Shown here: positions 9,029-21,701 of the stretch, piece by piece
Numbering within the stretch: position 1 is the first letter of the stretch
Layout of the letters: each line of letters begins with the position of its first letter
NCBI GenBank assembly: GCA_002841945.1
Contig: PHBI01000082.1
Coordinates: 1 to 64,000 of the forward strand
Direction of reading: 5' to 3'
Length of the DNA: 64,000 bases
Origin: Deltaproteobacteria bacterium HGW-Deltaproteobacteria-14
GTDB lineage: Bacteria; Myxococcota_A; UBA9042; PHBI01
The notes under the pieces: model-generated
Told to the model about the DNA's origin: nothing
Database searches by the model: none
Seen by the model: only the letters and a program-made list of their open reading frames with translations
Position numbers and translations under genes: made by a program

Positions 9029-10276
9029 TCAGTTCCAGAGCCCGACGCCGAAGAGGATGTTGTTGAAACCCGCGGCCATGTCGAACGCGAAGCTGGCCTT
9101 GAGGTCGAGCGGGCCGAGCTCGAAGAGGTGGAGCTCGGCCCCACCGGTGATGTGGAGGCGCCCGAAGCCGTCGTTCGAGGCGCGGACCGGCTCGAGGTAG
9201 GTCCCGACCCGGGCGCGCAGGCGATCGTGGAGCACCTCGCCCTCGGCGCCGAGGTGGAGCGAGGCCGTCGGGGTGACGCCGGCCCGGCGCGGCGCGCCGC
9301 CCACGAACCCCTCGAGGTTGACGGCCCCGGGCACCGCGCCGCTGATGACGACGTCGGCGGTAAGGAGCAGGTAGCGGCGGTCGATGGCCGGCGTGGCGCG
9401 CCGCAGCGGGGCGTTGTAGGGGCGCTCTGGGTCGGCGGCCCAGCGGTGGCTGACCCCGAGCCCGAGCTGCCACGGCGCGACCGCGTCGCGGACCTCGTGA
9501 CCGGGCGAGAGGTTCGAGGCCGGATCGCCGGTCGGGGCCAGCACGCCGCCGAGGCGCAGCTGCGCGCCGACGCGCCACTGGTAGCCCGCCGGGCGCCACA
9601 GGACCCCGAAGTCGTAGGTCTCGCTCGCGAGGTCGAGCGAGGCGCCGCTCTGCTCGGTGAGCGTGAAGGCGCGCACGTTGAGGCCGGCGCCGACGATCAC
9701 CTCACCGCCTCCAAAGGCCTGCGCCACGCCGAGGATCAGGTCGACGAGGTTGCCGTCGAGCGCGGTGGCGTCCTTGCCCCCCGACCAGTCGTCGATGGCC
9801 GCCAGCACGCCCACAGCGAAGCCGTCGAGCTGCAAGGCGAGCCCGATGTTGATGGCCTGAAACGACGCGCCCGCGGCGCCGGGGACGCCGTCGGCGTCGA
9901 AGTCGATGGCGTCTCCGGTGGTGTTGAGCAGATCGAAGGCGACGTCGACGTCGAACCACGACGTCGCGTGCTCGGGCCGGTTGGCGAGGGACGCCGGGTT
10001 CTTGAGGGCGCCGTCGATGCCCTCGGCGACCCCGGTGAAGGCGCCGGCGAGCCCGGTGATTCGCGAAGAGGCGATGACGGGCCCCCGCGGGAAGTCGATG
10101 CGCACCCCAGTCCTGGCGGGCTCGCCGGGGGACTGCGCGGCCGCGGCGCCGGCCAGCAGCAGCGCGGCGGACGCCGCCAAGAGCGCGAGGGCGCAGCCTA
10201 CGCCCCGCTCGGCGACGCTTGACCGCCCGCGGGCGCGGCGGTAGAGACGATGCGGAATGCCGGCATCCTCCCACAC
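9029..10276 (-). CDS. Probable outer-membrane / surface protein of unknown function
   Basis: A ~415-residue exported protein. After an Arg-rich start there is a hydrophobic signal segment (CALALLAASAALLLAGAAAAQ) with Ala-rich cleavage site. The mature part is rich in alternating beta strands, begins with a GLAGAFTGVAEGIDG-like stretch typical of OmpP1/FadL- or UPF0164-like proteins of this bacterial group (NPASLA follows), and ends in LFGVGLWN, as in a barrel terminus. The start is uncertain: no ATG lies before the signal peptide. GTG at 10276 is the nearest usable codon but has no obvious ribosome site and overlaps the divergent small gene. Function unknown; a barrel is inferred. Confidence 0.65.
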   Translation of the reverse strand: MWEDAGIPHRLYRRARGRSSVAERGVGCALALLAASAALLLAGAAAAQSPGEPARTGVRIDFPRGPVIASSRITGLAGAFTGVAEGIDGALKNPASLANRPEHATSWFDVDVAFDLLNTTGDAIDFDADGVPGAAGASFQAINIGLALQLDGFAVGVLAAIDDWSGGKDATALDGNLVDLILGVAQAFGGGEVIVGAGLNVRAFTLTEQSGASLDLASETYDFGVLWRPAGYQWRVGAQLRLGGVLAPTGDPASNLSPGHEVRDAVAPWQLGLGVSHRWAADPERPYNAPLRRATPAIDRRYLLLTADVVISGAVPGAVNLEGFVGGAPRRAGVTPTASLHLGAEGEVLHDRLRARVGTYLEPVRASNDGFGRLHITGGAELHLFELGPLDLKASFAFDMAAGFNNILFGVGLWN

Positions 10277-10514
10277 CGTCGACGAGCAGCCGGCCGCGAC
10301 CGGCGGCGCCCCGCGACCGCGTCGCAGCCGGATGCGCTGGGTCGTGCTCGGGGTCTGGATGGTGGTGGCCGGCTGGATCGTCGTCGCGCTGCTCATCGGG
10401 CTCTTTCGCGGGGTGTTCGGGGACGGCCCTATCCCGCCGACGCCCGACGCGCCGGCGGCCACGGCGCCAGCGCCTCCCGCAGGGCCGGCTCCGCGGCCGG
10501 GTCCAGGGCCGTGA
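10257..10514 (+). CDS. Small single-pass membrane protein, unknown
   Basis: An 85-residue candidate gene: a basic segment (PRPRRSRMR) followed by a strongly hydrophobic helix (WVVLGVWMVVAGWIVVALLI) and a Pro/Ala-rich tail. Codons in the helix have the high third-position GC of real genes here. It overlaps the start of the envelope-protein gene on the other strand and the last ~86 bases of tsaE, which is unusual, and its ribosome site is weak. It may be a real inner-membrane micro-protein or a chance frame. Confidence 0.4.
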   Translation: MPASSHTVDEQPAATGGAPRPRRSRMRWVVLGVWMVVAGWIVVALLIGLFRGVFGDGPIPPTPDAPAATAPAPPAGPAPRPGPGP

Positions 10515-10950
10515 TGACGAGCATACGCCGAGACGGCCCCAGGTCGTCCAGGCGTACCCAGATGCTGGCCACCTCCGCGACCTCGCGGGAGCGCTCCGGC
10601 CACTCGACGAGCAGCGCGCGGTGGCCGTCGAGGAGGTCGCGGAAGCCGATCGCCTCGAGCTCATCGTCGTCGCCGAGGCGGTAGAGATCGAGGTGGGCGA
10701 GGGGCAGTCGCCCGCCGTCGTACAGGTTCACCAGGGTGTAGCTGGGGCTCGAGACGCCGGCCGACCGCGGCACGCCGAGGGCCTCGGCGACGGCGCGCAC
10801 GAACACCGTCTTGCCGGCGCCGAGGGTCCCCTCGAGCGCCACGACGTCCCCCCCGACGAGCGCCGCCGACAACGCCGCGGCCACGCGTCGCGTGTCATCC
10901 TCGGACGCCGTCGCGATCTCCCACCGCGCCCGGCCGTCGCGGTCGCTCAC
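10429..10950 (-). CDS. tsaE: tRNA threonylcarbamoyladenosine biosynthesis ATPase TsaE
   Basis: A 173-residue P-loop protein needed with TsaB/TsaD for the t6A37 modification of ANN-decoding tRNAs. The Walker A is GTLGAGKT, followed by FVRAVAEALG and the family motif SSPSYTLVNLYDG. LAHLDLYRLGDDDELEAIG and LLVEWPER are also diagnostic. The start is the GTG at 10950, with GAGG seven bases upstream that overlaps the greA stop codon; greA ends 7 bases before this start, so the two are probably co-transcribed. Length is slightly above the usual ~150 because of a C-terminal extension. Confidence 0.93.
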   Translation of the reverse strand: MSDRDGRARWEIATASEDDTRRVAAALSAALVGGDVVALEGTLGAGKTVFVRAVAEALGVPRSAGVSSPSYTLVNLYDGGRLPLAHLDLYRLGDDDELEAIGFRDLLDGHRALLVEWPERSREVAEVASIWVRLDDLGPSRRMLVITALDPAAEPALREALAPWPPARRASAG

Positions 10951-10957
10951 CGCCACC

Positions 10958-11437
10958 TCACTCGTAGCGCACCTCGACGATCTCGTAGCTGCGCTTGCCG
11001 TTGGGGGCCATGAAGACGACCTCGTCGCCCTCGTCGCGGCCGATGAGGGCCCGCGCGATGGGGGCGAGGTAGCTGATGGTGCCGCTGCTGATGTCGGCCT
11101 CGTCCTCGCCGACGATCTGGTAGGTGACCTCGTCGTCCTTGTCGAGGTCGAGCAGCACGACGGTGGCGCCGAACTTGACCCGGGTGCCGTCGAGCTGGGT
11201 CGGGTCGATGACCCGGGCGCGGCCGTTCTTGTCCTCGAGGCTCCGCATCTCGCCCTCGAGGAAGCTCTGCCGCTCCTTGGCGGCGTGGTACTCGGCGTTC
11301 TCCTTGAGATCACCGTGGGCCCGCGCCTCCTCGATGTCGCGCACGTTCTGCGGGCGCTCGACCTCCTTGATCTGGCGGAGGCGGGCCCTGAGCTTCTCGA
11401 GCCCGGCGGCGGTGACGAAATAGGGTTCGACTGGCAT
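10958..11437 (-). CDS. greA: Transcription elongation factor GreA
   Basis: A 159-residue factor that binds the secondary channel of RNA polymerase and stimulates cleavage of backtracked RNA. The start is the ATG giving MPVEPYFVTAAGLEKLRAR, with AAGGAG at the right distance. The N-terminal coiled coil carries the tip region with acidic residues (RAHGDLKENAEYHAAKERQ, the GreA signature). The C-terminal FKBP-like domain has the usual DLDKDDEVTYQIVG and ends near PNGKRSYEIVEV. Length equals the family norm. It is upstream of tsaE in one unit. Confidence 0.96.
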   Translation of the reverse strand: MPVEPYFVTAAGLEKLRARLRQIKEVERPQNVRDIEEARAHGDLKENAEYHAAKERQSFLEGEMRSLEDKNGRARVIDPTQLDGTRVKFGATVVLLDLDKDDEVTYQIVGEDEADISSGTISYLAPIARALIGRDEGDEVVFMAPNGKRSYEIVEVRYE

Positions 11438-11554
11438 GACTGCTCCTTCGGAGGTGCGGAGGCGCGGGCAACGCGGCGGCGGCGACGGCGGCACCCCTGG
11501 CGCAGGTGCTGGCCTGCGCAGGCGCGGACGCGGCGCGACGGGTGGAGTGGCGGC

Positions 11555-12277
11555 CTAGCCGGCGCGCACCACGCGGCCCTTCGGGCCGAGTCGGTAGTGC
11601 GGTGGGAAGACGGCGCCCTCTTCGAGCTGCGCGCGCCACGGCTCGAGGGACCAGCCGAGCTCGAGCAGCTGCTCGAAGATGACGGCCTTGATGTTCGGGG
11701 TCTCGTCGGGGTCGAGCAGGCGCTCGACCACCACCGACAGCGCCTCACCCTCGCCATAGGTCAGCAGACCGTCGACCGCCATGATGCGGACGTCGTCGTT
11801 GGCGTCCTGGCACAGGAGCTTGAGGCGATCGCGCACGCGGTCGTGCGGGAAGTCGCGCAGGTTCGAGACGAGCTGCACCTTCTGCTCGTTGACGCGCCCG
11901 TGGATCGTCTCGGCGCGGTCGAGGGCGCGCAGCAGCGCGTTCACCGCGGGCTCCATGCCGACGATCTCCTTGAGGGCGCGCAGCGGCCAGTAGACGCCGT
12001 CGTTCTCGGAGACGAAGCGCTCGATCGGCGCGACCGCTCGCGGTCCGGCGGCCACGAGGAACTCGTAGCCCATGCGCTTCTCGTCCTCGTCGATGATCTG
12101 CCCGTCGATGCGGAAGCTGAAGCGCTTGAGCAGCGCGCCGAGGGCCTCGTCGTCGCCGATGTCCGCGAGCATCTGCATCGCGCGCTGGCGCTCGGCGGCC
12201 TGCCCCCACTTGTTCATGACACGCTTCTCGAGGCGCTGGACCTTGCCACCACCACCACCAAACCCGAACAAGCCCAT
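11555..12277 (-). CDS. HEAT-like repeat protein, unknown role
   Basis: A 240-residue protein starting with MGLFGFGGGGG and then LEKRVMNKWGQAAERQRAM. The ATG at 12277 has AGGAAGG upstream. The body is made of paired helices with DIGDDEALGALLKRF, DRVRDRLKLLCQDANDDVRIMAVDGLLTYG, a HEAT/armadillo-like pattern found in scaffold proteins. There are no catalytic motifs. Proteins of this type (Gly-rich start plus HEAT-like body) occur in myxobacterial-type genomes, but I know of no assigned function. It lies upstream of greA in the same direction, 117 bases away, and divergent from maf. Confidence 0.7.
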   Translation of the reverse strand: MGLFGFGGGGGKVQRLEKRVMNKWGQAAERQRAMQMLADIGDDEALGALLKRFSFRIDGQIIDEDEKRMGYEFLVAAGPRAVAPIERFVSENDGVYWPLRALKEIVGMEPAVNALLRALDRAETIHGRVNEQKVQLVSNLRDFPHDRVRDRLKLLCQDANDDVRIMAVDGLLTYGEGEALSVVVERLLDPDETPNIKAVIFEQLLELGWSLEPWRAQLEEGAVFPPHYRLGPKGRVVRAG

Positions 12278-12437
12278 GATCGGCCTTCCTGTTGCGTCCA
12301 GACGAGGCTCGGGCGGCGCCCGTTGGCTCTCTCTCGAAGGCCGAAGGGTATACCCGAAAGCGCCGCGCCGTGCCATCATTGGGTCGCCGTCGCGCGGCGC
12401 TACCGCCGCGCGCGCCCTGTCGAGCGAGGGAGCCCAC

Positions 12438-13106
12438 GTGTCGGTTCAGATCATCCTGGCGTCCGCGTCGCCGCGCCGCAAAGAGCTGCTGGAGCGGCTC
12501 GGCTTCACCGTAAAGGTCATCCCGTCGGCCATCGACGAGATCCGCGCCGAGGGCGAGCTGCCCGAGAACTTCGTCAAGCGGATGGCCCGCACGAAGTGCC
12601 TCTCGGTGGTGGATCGCCTCAACCAGACCATGTACCCGGCCGAGCCCGGCGGGGATCCCGCGGCGCGCCGCTACCCCGCCGTCGGCGGATCGCGGACCCA
12701 GGAGACGCGCTGGGTGATCGGCGCCGACACGGTCGTGGTGCTGGGCGAGCGGATCCTCGGCAAGCCCAAGGACACCGCGGAGGCGGCGGAGATGCTGCAC
12801 CGGCTCGGGGGCAACACCCACCGCGTCATCACCGGCTTCTGCATCCACGACCTCAAGAAGAACAAGGAGGGGATCCAGGCCGTCGGCACCGACGTCCGCT
12901 TCAAGCGCCTGACGTCGAGCGAGATCGAGAAGTACATCGCGGTCGGCGAGTCGATGGACAAGGCCGGCGCGTACGCCGTGCAGGGCGTCGGCGCGTACAT
13001 GATCGACTCGATCGTCGGCTCCTACACCAACGTCGTCGGGCTCCCTCTCTGCCAGACCGTCGAGATGATGGAGGAGATGGGCGCCCATGACATCTTGCCT
13101 TATTAG
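12438..13106 (+). CDS. maf: Maf-family nucleoside triphosphate pyrophosphatase
   Basis: A 222-residue protein starting at GTG with GAGGGAG upstream. Motifs are ILASASPRRKELLERLG at the N-terminus, GADTVVV, then ILGKPKDTAEAAEMLHRLGGNTHRVITG, and near the C-terminus AYAVQGVGAYMIDSIVGSY. These define Maf enzymes, which hydrolyse dTTP, UTP or modified nucleotides to the monophosphate and are linked to septum control. A ~20-residue insertion (around PAEPGGDPAARRYPAVGG) between the N-terminal motif and GADTVV is unusual. Length is otherwise normal. Confidence 0.94.
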   Translation: MSVQIILASASPRRKELLERLGFTVKVIPSAIDEIRAEGELPENFVKRMARTKCLSVVDRLNQTMYPAEPGGDPAARRYPAVGGSRTQETRWVIGADTVVVLGERILGKPKDTAEAAEMLHRLGGNTHRVITGFCIHDLKKNKEGIQAVGTDVRFKRLTSSEIEKYIAVGESMDKAGAYAVQGVGAYMIDSIVGSYTNVVGLPLCQTVEMMEEMGAHDILPY

Positions 13107-13120
13107 ATGCGCTCGGTCGG

Positions 13121-13212
13121 GGCGCCTCCGTGGAACGGCTCACGCATCCCACTGTGGACCTCGCAAGCTCGGCCTACAGCGGGAACCCTCTGCGTGAGCC
13201 GTTCCAGGCGCC
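13121..13212. repeat. Long interrupted inverted repeat after maf
   Basis: GGAACGGCTCACGCA at 13132-13146 is exactly repeated in inverse at 13191-13205. The outer GGCGCC is also mirrored (13121-13126 and 13207-13212). The 44-nt interior includes CTCGGCCTACAGCGGG. It starts 14 bases after the maf stop, so it may act as a terminator or be a small repeat element. A second hairpin (13275-13293, 8-bp stem CGTCGGCC) follows before yggS. Confidence 0.65.
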
Positions 13213-13363
13213 CCTCCCTCGCTTGCCCCCTACCCGCCTGCGGCGGCCCCCCGCTGGCGCGGGGGGAGGTTGTTCGTCGGCCGGGGGCCGACGATCGGTC
13301 CGGCGGAATCGCGACGCAGGGGCGTAAAGAGCTCCCTTCGAACGGCAGCTCGAGGAGGATCTG

Positions 13364-14056
13364 ATGCGCGGATTCGATGGGGAGTCAGCATACTCGGACG
13401 TCCAGGGGCGGATCGCGGCGGCGTGCGCGGCGGCCGGGCGCGAGCGCGACGAGGTCACGCTGATGGCCGTGTCGAAGCGGCAGCCCGAGGCGGCGGTGCG
13501 GGCGCTGGCGGCGCTCGGGCAGCGCGACTTCGGCGAGAACCTCGTGCAGGCGTGGCAGGGGCGGACCGAGGCCCTCGCGGACCACCCCGAGCTGCGCTGG
13601 CACCTCATCGGCCCGGTGCAGACCAACAAGGCGAAGTACATCGCGCGGACGCCCCCGGCGATGCTCCACACGGTCGACCGTTCGACCCTCGTCGAGGCCC
13701 TCGAGCGGCACCTCGACGCGGCCCGTCCGCTGCCGGTCCTTGTGCAAGTGAACATCGACCGCGAACCCCAGAAGTCCGGGTGTCTGGAAGAGAATCTGGA
13801 CGACCTGGTCGACTACGTGTGCGGCGCACAAGCGCTCTCCTTCGAGGGCCTGATGTGCATCCCGCGCTTTGGGCCGTTGGCGGAGACGCGGCGGGCGTTC
13901 GCGGCGCTGCGAGAGCTCGGCGAGCGGGTGCGGGACCGCGTCACCGGTCCGCGGCTCGAGCTGTCGATGGGCATGTCGGCGGACTTCGAGGCGGCCATCG
14001 CCGAGGGGGCGACCCTGGTCCGAGTCGGCACCGCGCTCTTCGGCGAGCGGGAGTAG
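13364..14056 (+). CDS. YggS-family pyridoxal phosphate homeostasis protein
   Basis: A 230-residue TIM-barrel protein that binds PLP through Lys38 in AVSKRQ. It regulates PLP and amino/keto-acid pools and has no known enzymatic activity. Conserved blocks are FGENLVQ, WHLIGPVQTNKAKYI, VLVQVNIDREPQKSG, GLMCIPRFGP and SMGMSADFEAAIAEGATLVRVGTALFG. The ATG has GAGGAGG upstream. One small departure is MCIPR, where most homologues read MTIPP. Adjacent to deoA downstream. Confidence 0.95.
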   Translation: MRGFDGESAYSDVQGRIAAACAAAGRERDEVTLMAVSKRQPEAAVRALAALGQRDFGENLVQAWQGRTEALADHPELRWHLIGPVQTNKAKYIARTPPAMLHTVDRSTLVEALERHLDAARPLPVLVQVNIDREPQKSGCLEENLDDLVDYVCGAQALSFEGLMCIPRFGPLAETRRAFAALRELGERVRDRVTGPRLELSMGMSADFEAAIAEGATLVRVGTALFGERE

Positions 14057-14156
14057 GACGGCCCTGGGGTTGGCTCCGAGGCGACAACGCGGTTGACGTC
14101 CGGTCCCCGGCGCGCGACGTTCGCGGCCCGTTCTGACGTCGACGGAGCCTGAAGAC

Positions 14157-15440
<1,284 letters not shown>

Positions 15441-15443
<3 letters not shown>

Positions 15444-15518
15444 GCCAAGCAACGGCAGGTCCTCGACCGATACGATGGGAACCGGGTCCAGCTTCGGCAA
15501 AAAATCACGAGCTCTGAG
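15441..15518. repeat. 78-bp dispersed intergenic element, copy A
   Basis: From the deoA stop codon onward, about 78 bases are nearly identical to 20680-20758 (about six substitutions and one indel). The element includes TGAGCCAAGC, ACGGCAGG, CTCGACCGATACGATGGG and GGTCCAGCTTCGGC followed by six A. Both copies supply the stop codon of an unrelated upstream gene. Confidence 0.9.
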
Positions 15519-15588
15519 ACCGGTCGCGCGCCTGCGGCGAGCGCCCCCCCTCTTCCCTCGACCCCGCCGCGCGGCTACCCTCGAGGGG

Positions 15589-16287
15589 ATGACGATCGCA
15601 GCCGGATATCTCCACGCAGGTCAGTACCGCGGCGCGCCGTTGCGGCTGCACTGGTCTCTGCCGGTCGGCATGTTCGTCTTCACGCGCTTCGCCGCGGCGC
15701 CGCTGGCGTGGCTCGCGTTCTTGGCGCTGGTCCTGACCCACGAGGCGGGTCACGCGGCGCTGGTCCGCCACTACCGGCTGCGCGTCGTCGGGATCGACCT
15801 CCACGGCCTCGGTGGCGAGACCCACTGGCTCGGCCGCCCGAGCCTGAGCCAGCGCGTCGCCATCGCCTGGGCCGGCGTCTTCGCGCAGGGGGTCGCGCTC
15901 GCGACGGTCGTCCTGCTCGAGGCCGCCTTCGGGCCGGCCCGGGACGCGTGGCTCGCGCAGATCGTCTACGTCTACACGACGGCGAACCTGTGGATGATCG
16001 CCTTCAACCTGCTGCCGCTGCCGGGGCTCGACGGTGAGGTGGCGTGGATGATCATCCCCGCGTGGCGCCGGCGCCAGCGCCCCCGGGTCGACGGACGCCT
16101 GCGCCGCGTCGCCAAGCTCCACGTGGTCCGGCGCGCCGACACGGTGCCCGACCGCGAGGCGATGGTGCAGGCGGTGGCCGACGTCGACCGCGAGCTGCGC
16201 GCCATCACCGACGCCCACAACGCCGCCGCCGACGGCGACCCGCCGCCCCCCGGGCGCGGGGGCGCCGGCAGCAAGACGCGCCGGTAG
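15589..16287 (+). CDS. M50-family site-2-type membrane metalloprotease
   Basis: A 232-residue predicted inner-membrane protease. After a TM segment comes H51-E-A-G-H55, the zinc-binding HExxH in a hydrophobic helix, and around residue 140 NLLPLPGLDGE, the third-ligand NxxPxxxLDG motif of M50. Further hydrophobic stretches lie between. The C-terminal third is hydrophilic and ends in a Pro/Gly-rich tail. The ATG at 15589 is chosen because the hydrophobic N-terminal region follows directly; an upstream extension would read through the repeat. Such proteases cleave within membranes, often in signalling; the substrate is unknown. Confidence 0.85.
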   Translation: MTIAAGYLHAGQYRGAPLRLHWSLPVGMFVFTRFAAAPLAWLAFLALVLTHEAGHAALVRHYRLRVVGIDLHGLGGETHWLGRPSLSQRVAIAWAGVFAQGVALATVVLLEAAFGPARDAWLAQIVYVYTTANLWMIAFNLLPLPGLDGEVAWMIIPAWRRRQRPRVDGRLRRVAKLHVVRRADTVPDREAMVQAVADVDRELRAITDAHNAAADGDPPPPGRGGAGSKTRR

Positions 16288-16298
16288 GGGAGACCGCG

Positions 16299-16766
16299 TC
16301 AGCGCGCGAGCACGAAGTCGACCTCGAACATGCGGTACTCGGCGGCGGCCATCCCGAGCGCCGCGTAGACCGCCTGGGCCCGGGCGTTGTCGTGGTGGAC
16401 GTAGAGGCGCACCCCGGCGACGTCGCCGCGCGCCCGGGCCTCGGCCAGCACCGCCTCGTAGAGGGAGCGAAAGACGCCCTGGCCGCGCTCCTCGGGGCGC
16501 ACGTACACCGACTGGATCCAGAAGAAGGTCCCGTCGCGCCAATCGGACCACTCGTAGGTGACCATCGTCTGCCCGACCGGCGCTCCGTCACGCTCGGCCA
16601 CGAGGTAGAAGCCCTTGGCCGGGTCGGCGAGGCAGCCGGCCACGCCGCGGCCGACCCGGTCCGGGTCGAGGGCCACCCCCTCGGTCTCGGCGGCCATGGT
16701 GACGTTGAAGTCGCGCAGGACCGCGGCGTCGCCCGGCCCGGCTCGGCGGATCGTCGGCGCGCTCAC
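16299..16766 (-). CDS. GNAT-family N-acetyltransferase
   Basis: A 155-residue acetyl-CoA-dependent acetyltransferase. It shows the N-terminal IRRAGPGDAAVLRDFN, the central strand WIQSVYVRPEERGQGVFRSLYE carrying the acetyl-CoA pyrophosphate loop (R/Q-x-x-G-x-G/A), and the C-terminal VRLYVHHDNARAQAVYAALGM. The GTG start is preceded by GAGG that overlaps the stop codon of the upstream lipoprotein gene (7-base gap), so the two form one transcript. Substrate cannot be inferred. Confidence 0.9.
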   Translation of the reverse strand: MSAPTIRRAGPGDAAVLRDFNVTMAAETEGVALDPDRVGRGVAGCLADPAKGFYLVAERDGAPVGQTMVTYEWSDWRDGTFFWIQSVYVRPEERGQGVFRSLYEAVLAEARARGDVAGVRLYVHHDNARAQAVYAALGMAAAEYRMFEVDFVLAR

Positions 16767-16773
16767 CGCGACC

Positions 16774-17625
16774 TCAACGGCCGCCGCCCGCGCCCGCGCC
16801 GGGGCCGGCGCCGGTGCCCCCGAAGCACTGGGTGTAGGTGTTCGAGCAGGCGGGCTCCTGGATGACCAGCTGCAGGCAGGTGTCCTGGGCGATCGGGTCC
16901 TCGGAGTCGTAGCACTGGGACAGGCCGCAGTAGTTGTAGTCGAGGTAGTACTGGACCTGCTCCTCGCTGGCCGCCACGTAGCAGGCGCGCTGGCACAGGA
17001 TGTCGCTCTCGTCGCAGTTCTCGACGCAGCCCGAGAGGTCGGCGCAGCCCCCGGTCCCGAAGCTGCCCGCGAAGCACGCCGCGACCTGGGGCAGGCACTG
17101 GCGCTGGCACTCGAAGGCGTCGCGCAGCGCGTCGTCGCTGCCGTCGCCCGGGACGCAGTTCTTGGACTGGACGCAGGTCTGGAGGTTGATGACCGCCTGC
17201 TGCTCGGACGCGTCCCCCGCGCTCATGCAGCCGCTGACGCAGGTCTGCTGCTGGGCCAGGCCGAGCCCGACGCAGTTCTCGTTGAAGCACGCGATGATGC
17301 CCGGGCAGGTCTTGGCGGCCTCGGCGTTCGGGTCGGTCGTGTCGGCCGGCGTGGTGTCCGGGGCGGTGGCGGTGTCGGCCGGCGTGGTGTCCGGGGCGGT
17401 GGCGGTGTCCGCCGCGGTCGCCGTGTCGTCGGCGGTCGCCGTGTCGTCGGCGGTCGCCGTGTCTGGGACGGCCCCTGTATCCGCGGCGCTGGTGTCGTCG
17501 GCGACGGTGTCTCCCCCCTGGGTCTCGCAGCACAGGACGTCCATGGCCGTCGAGCTGCCGCTGTCACCGCACGCGGTGAGGGCGAGGCCAAGAGCCAGGA
17601 TGGCGCTCAGGTGGCGGACGAGCAT
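16774..17625 (-). CDS. Cys-rich lipoprotein with Asp-Thr-Ala repeat linker
   Basis: A 283-residue protein. The ATG at 17625 has GGAGG upstream. Residues 1-20 are a lipoprotein signal with lipobox LTAC. A linker of about 70 residues follows, made of imperfect repeats of ADDTAT, then APDTTPADT. The rest has ~24 Cys in short spacings (CVQSKNC, CQRQC, CYVAAS, CYDSED), ending in a Gly/Pro run. This layout (lipid anchor, low-complexity stalk, Cys-rich head) is common in surface proteins of Myxococcota and relatives. Function unknown. Co-transcribed with the acetyltransferase. Confidence 0.85.
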   Translation of the reverse strand: MLVRHLSAILALGLALTACGDSGSSTAMDVLCCETQGGDTVADDTSAADTGAVPDTATADDTATADDTATAADTATAPDTTPADTATAPDTTPADTTDPNAEAAKTCPGIIACFNENCVGLGLAQQQTCVSGCMSAGDASEQQAVINLQTCVQSKNCVPGDGSDDALRDAFECQRQCLPQVAACFAGSFGTGGCADLSGCVENCDESDILCQRACYVAASEEQVQYYLDYNYCGLSQCYDSEDPIAQDTCLQLVIQEPACSNTYTQCFGGTGAGPGAGAGGGR

Positions 17626-17773
17626 CGGGGGCCTCCAGCGACACAACAGGGGGAGTTTCGGGGCGGAGAACGCTACGGAGGGGGCCTCCGAGTGTCAAGG
17701 TGTAGTCGCCCGTCGAGGGGCGCCCGAGGGGCGCGGAACCAGGCGAGATCACGCTCGCCGGCGTCGCCGTTCA

Positions 17774-17803
17774 TTGACTCCGCGGACGCACCGTCCCTAT
17801 AAA
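17774..17803 (+). promoter_or_regulatory. Sigma-70-like promoter for the radical SAM gene
   Basis: TTGACT (17774-17779) and TATAAA (17798-17803) are separated by 18 bases and lie 66 bases before the start codon. These AT-rich hexamers stand out in very GC-rich surroundings. Confidence 0.65.
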
Positions 17804-17868
17804 CGGCGCCCCACGGCAGCCTCCGGTCCACCCGCCGGCGGCCCCGCGAGACCAGCGAGGTTCCCCCG

Positions 17869-20679
<2,811 letters not shown>

Positions 20680-20682
<3 letters not shown>

Positions 20683-20758
20683 GCCAAGCGACGGCAGGCC
20701 CTCGACCGATACGATGGGAGCTGGGTCCAGCTTCGGCAAAAAAGCCACGAGCGCTGAG
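20680..20758. repeat. 78-bp dispersed intergenic element, copy B
   Basis: Starts at the stop codon of the radical SAM gene and matches 15441-15518 at about 91% identity, including TGAGCCAAGC, CTCGACCGATACGATGGG and the GGTCCAGCTTCGGC-A6 end. It lies between convergent genes. Confidence 0.9.
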
Positions 20759-20814
20759 CCCGTTCCAGGTCCTCGCGGCGCGCTGGACCTGGCGTCGTGG
20801 TCGTGCTGCGCGAG

Positions 20815-21510
20815 CTATCCGGCGCGGAGGAACATCCCCTCCCAGATGGCGGGCGCCATGCTCGTCGGCGCGTGGCCGGGGTCGGGGTCGGGGCGGTTGT
20901 ACTCGGTCAGCGGCCCCTCGGGGCGGCGCGAGAAGCCCGCGGCCGCGAGCTCGCCGAGGACCTCGGCTTCGGTCAGAAAGCAGGCCGGCTCGCCGTTGAA
21001 CTCGGTGTAGACGTAGCTTTGCCCGGCCACGGGCGCGGTCGCCGCCGGCAGGGTGCTGCGGGAGAACGTGAAGAGGAAGAGCCCCGCCCCGGGCCTCGCC
21101 ACGCGCCCCGCCTCGGCGATGGCCGCGCGCAGCTCGGCGTCGGTGGTCGCCAGGTTCCAGATCCCGTGGGCGATGACGAGGTCGAAGCTCGCGTCCTCGA
21201 AGGGGAGTTGGGCCATCGGCTCCTGCAGGAACCGGAGGCGCTCGGCCGCCGATGACGCGGCGGCGTATCGACGCGCGCCCTCGATCATGGGACCCGAGAG
21301 GTCGGTTCCGGTCACGCGGTACCCCATCTCCGCGAGGGGCACCGCGTTCCTGCCCGCGCCGCACCCGACGTCGAGCACCTCGAGACCGCCGCCGTGCTCA
21401 AGCGCGGCTCGCGCGAAGGCCACGAGCACCTGGTTGGGGCGACCGCCCTCGAAGGCGGCCACGGCCTTGGGGCTCTCCCAGCGAGGGCTCACGCGCGAAT
21501 TCACTGTCAT
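20815..21510 (-). CDS. SAM-dependent methyltransferase (class I)
   Basis: A 231-residue Rossmann-fold methyltransferase. Motif I is VLDVGCGAGRNAVPLAEMG, motif II is VTGTDLSGPMIEGAR, and motif IV-like FDLVIAHGIWNLA follows PFEDASFD. The C-terminal part is likely substrate-binding. The ATG at 21510 has GGAGAGG upstream. It resembles tellurite-resistance TehB-like and ubiquinone/menaquinone-type small methyltransferases, but the substrate is not inferable. Transcribed divergently from the repeat-rich lipoprotein gene. Confidence 0.88.
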   Translation of the reverse strand: MTVNSRVSPRWESPKAVAAFEGGRPNQVLVAFARAALEHGGGLEVLDVGCGAGRNAVPLAEMGYRVTGTDLSGPMIEGARRYAAASSAAERLRFLQEPMAQLPFEDASFDLVIAHGIWNLATTDAELRAAIAEAGRVARPGAGLFLFTFSRSTLPAATAPVAGQSYVYTEFNGEPACFLTEAEVLGELAAAGFSRRPEGPLTEYNRPDPDPGHAPTSMAPAIWEGMFLRAG

Positions 21511-21701
21511 GCTCGGCCTCTCCGGGGTTGCGGGCGCACAGGGTGTCACCGGCGCTCGCCGTGGTCAACGCGTCCACTCCGCCGCGAGCGCGTCGCGCCA
21601 CGGGCCGGACCGGCACGCGTCGCGCGTGTGGTCGGCCCGATTCCGTGCGGTCGCGCACACACGACGTTGTCGCCGAGCAGTGGATCGCATAGCGTCGGCC
21701 G

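Noticed and set aside
10257..10514. Start of the envelope gene at 10603
   Set aside because: That would place its start inside tsaE and add ~100 non-signal-like residues before the signal peptide.
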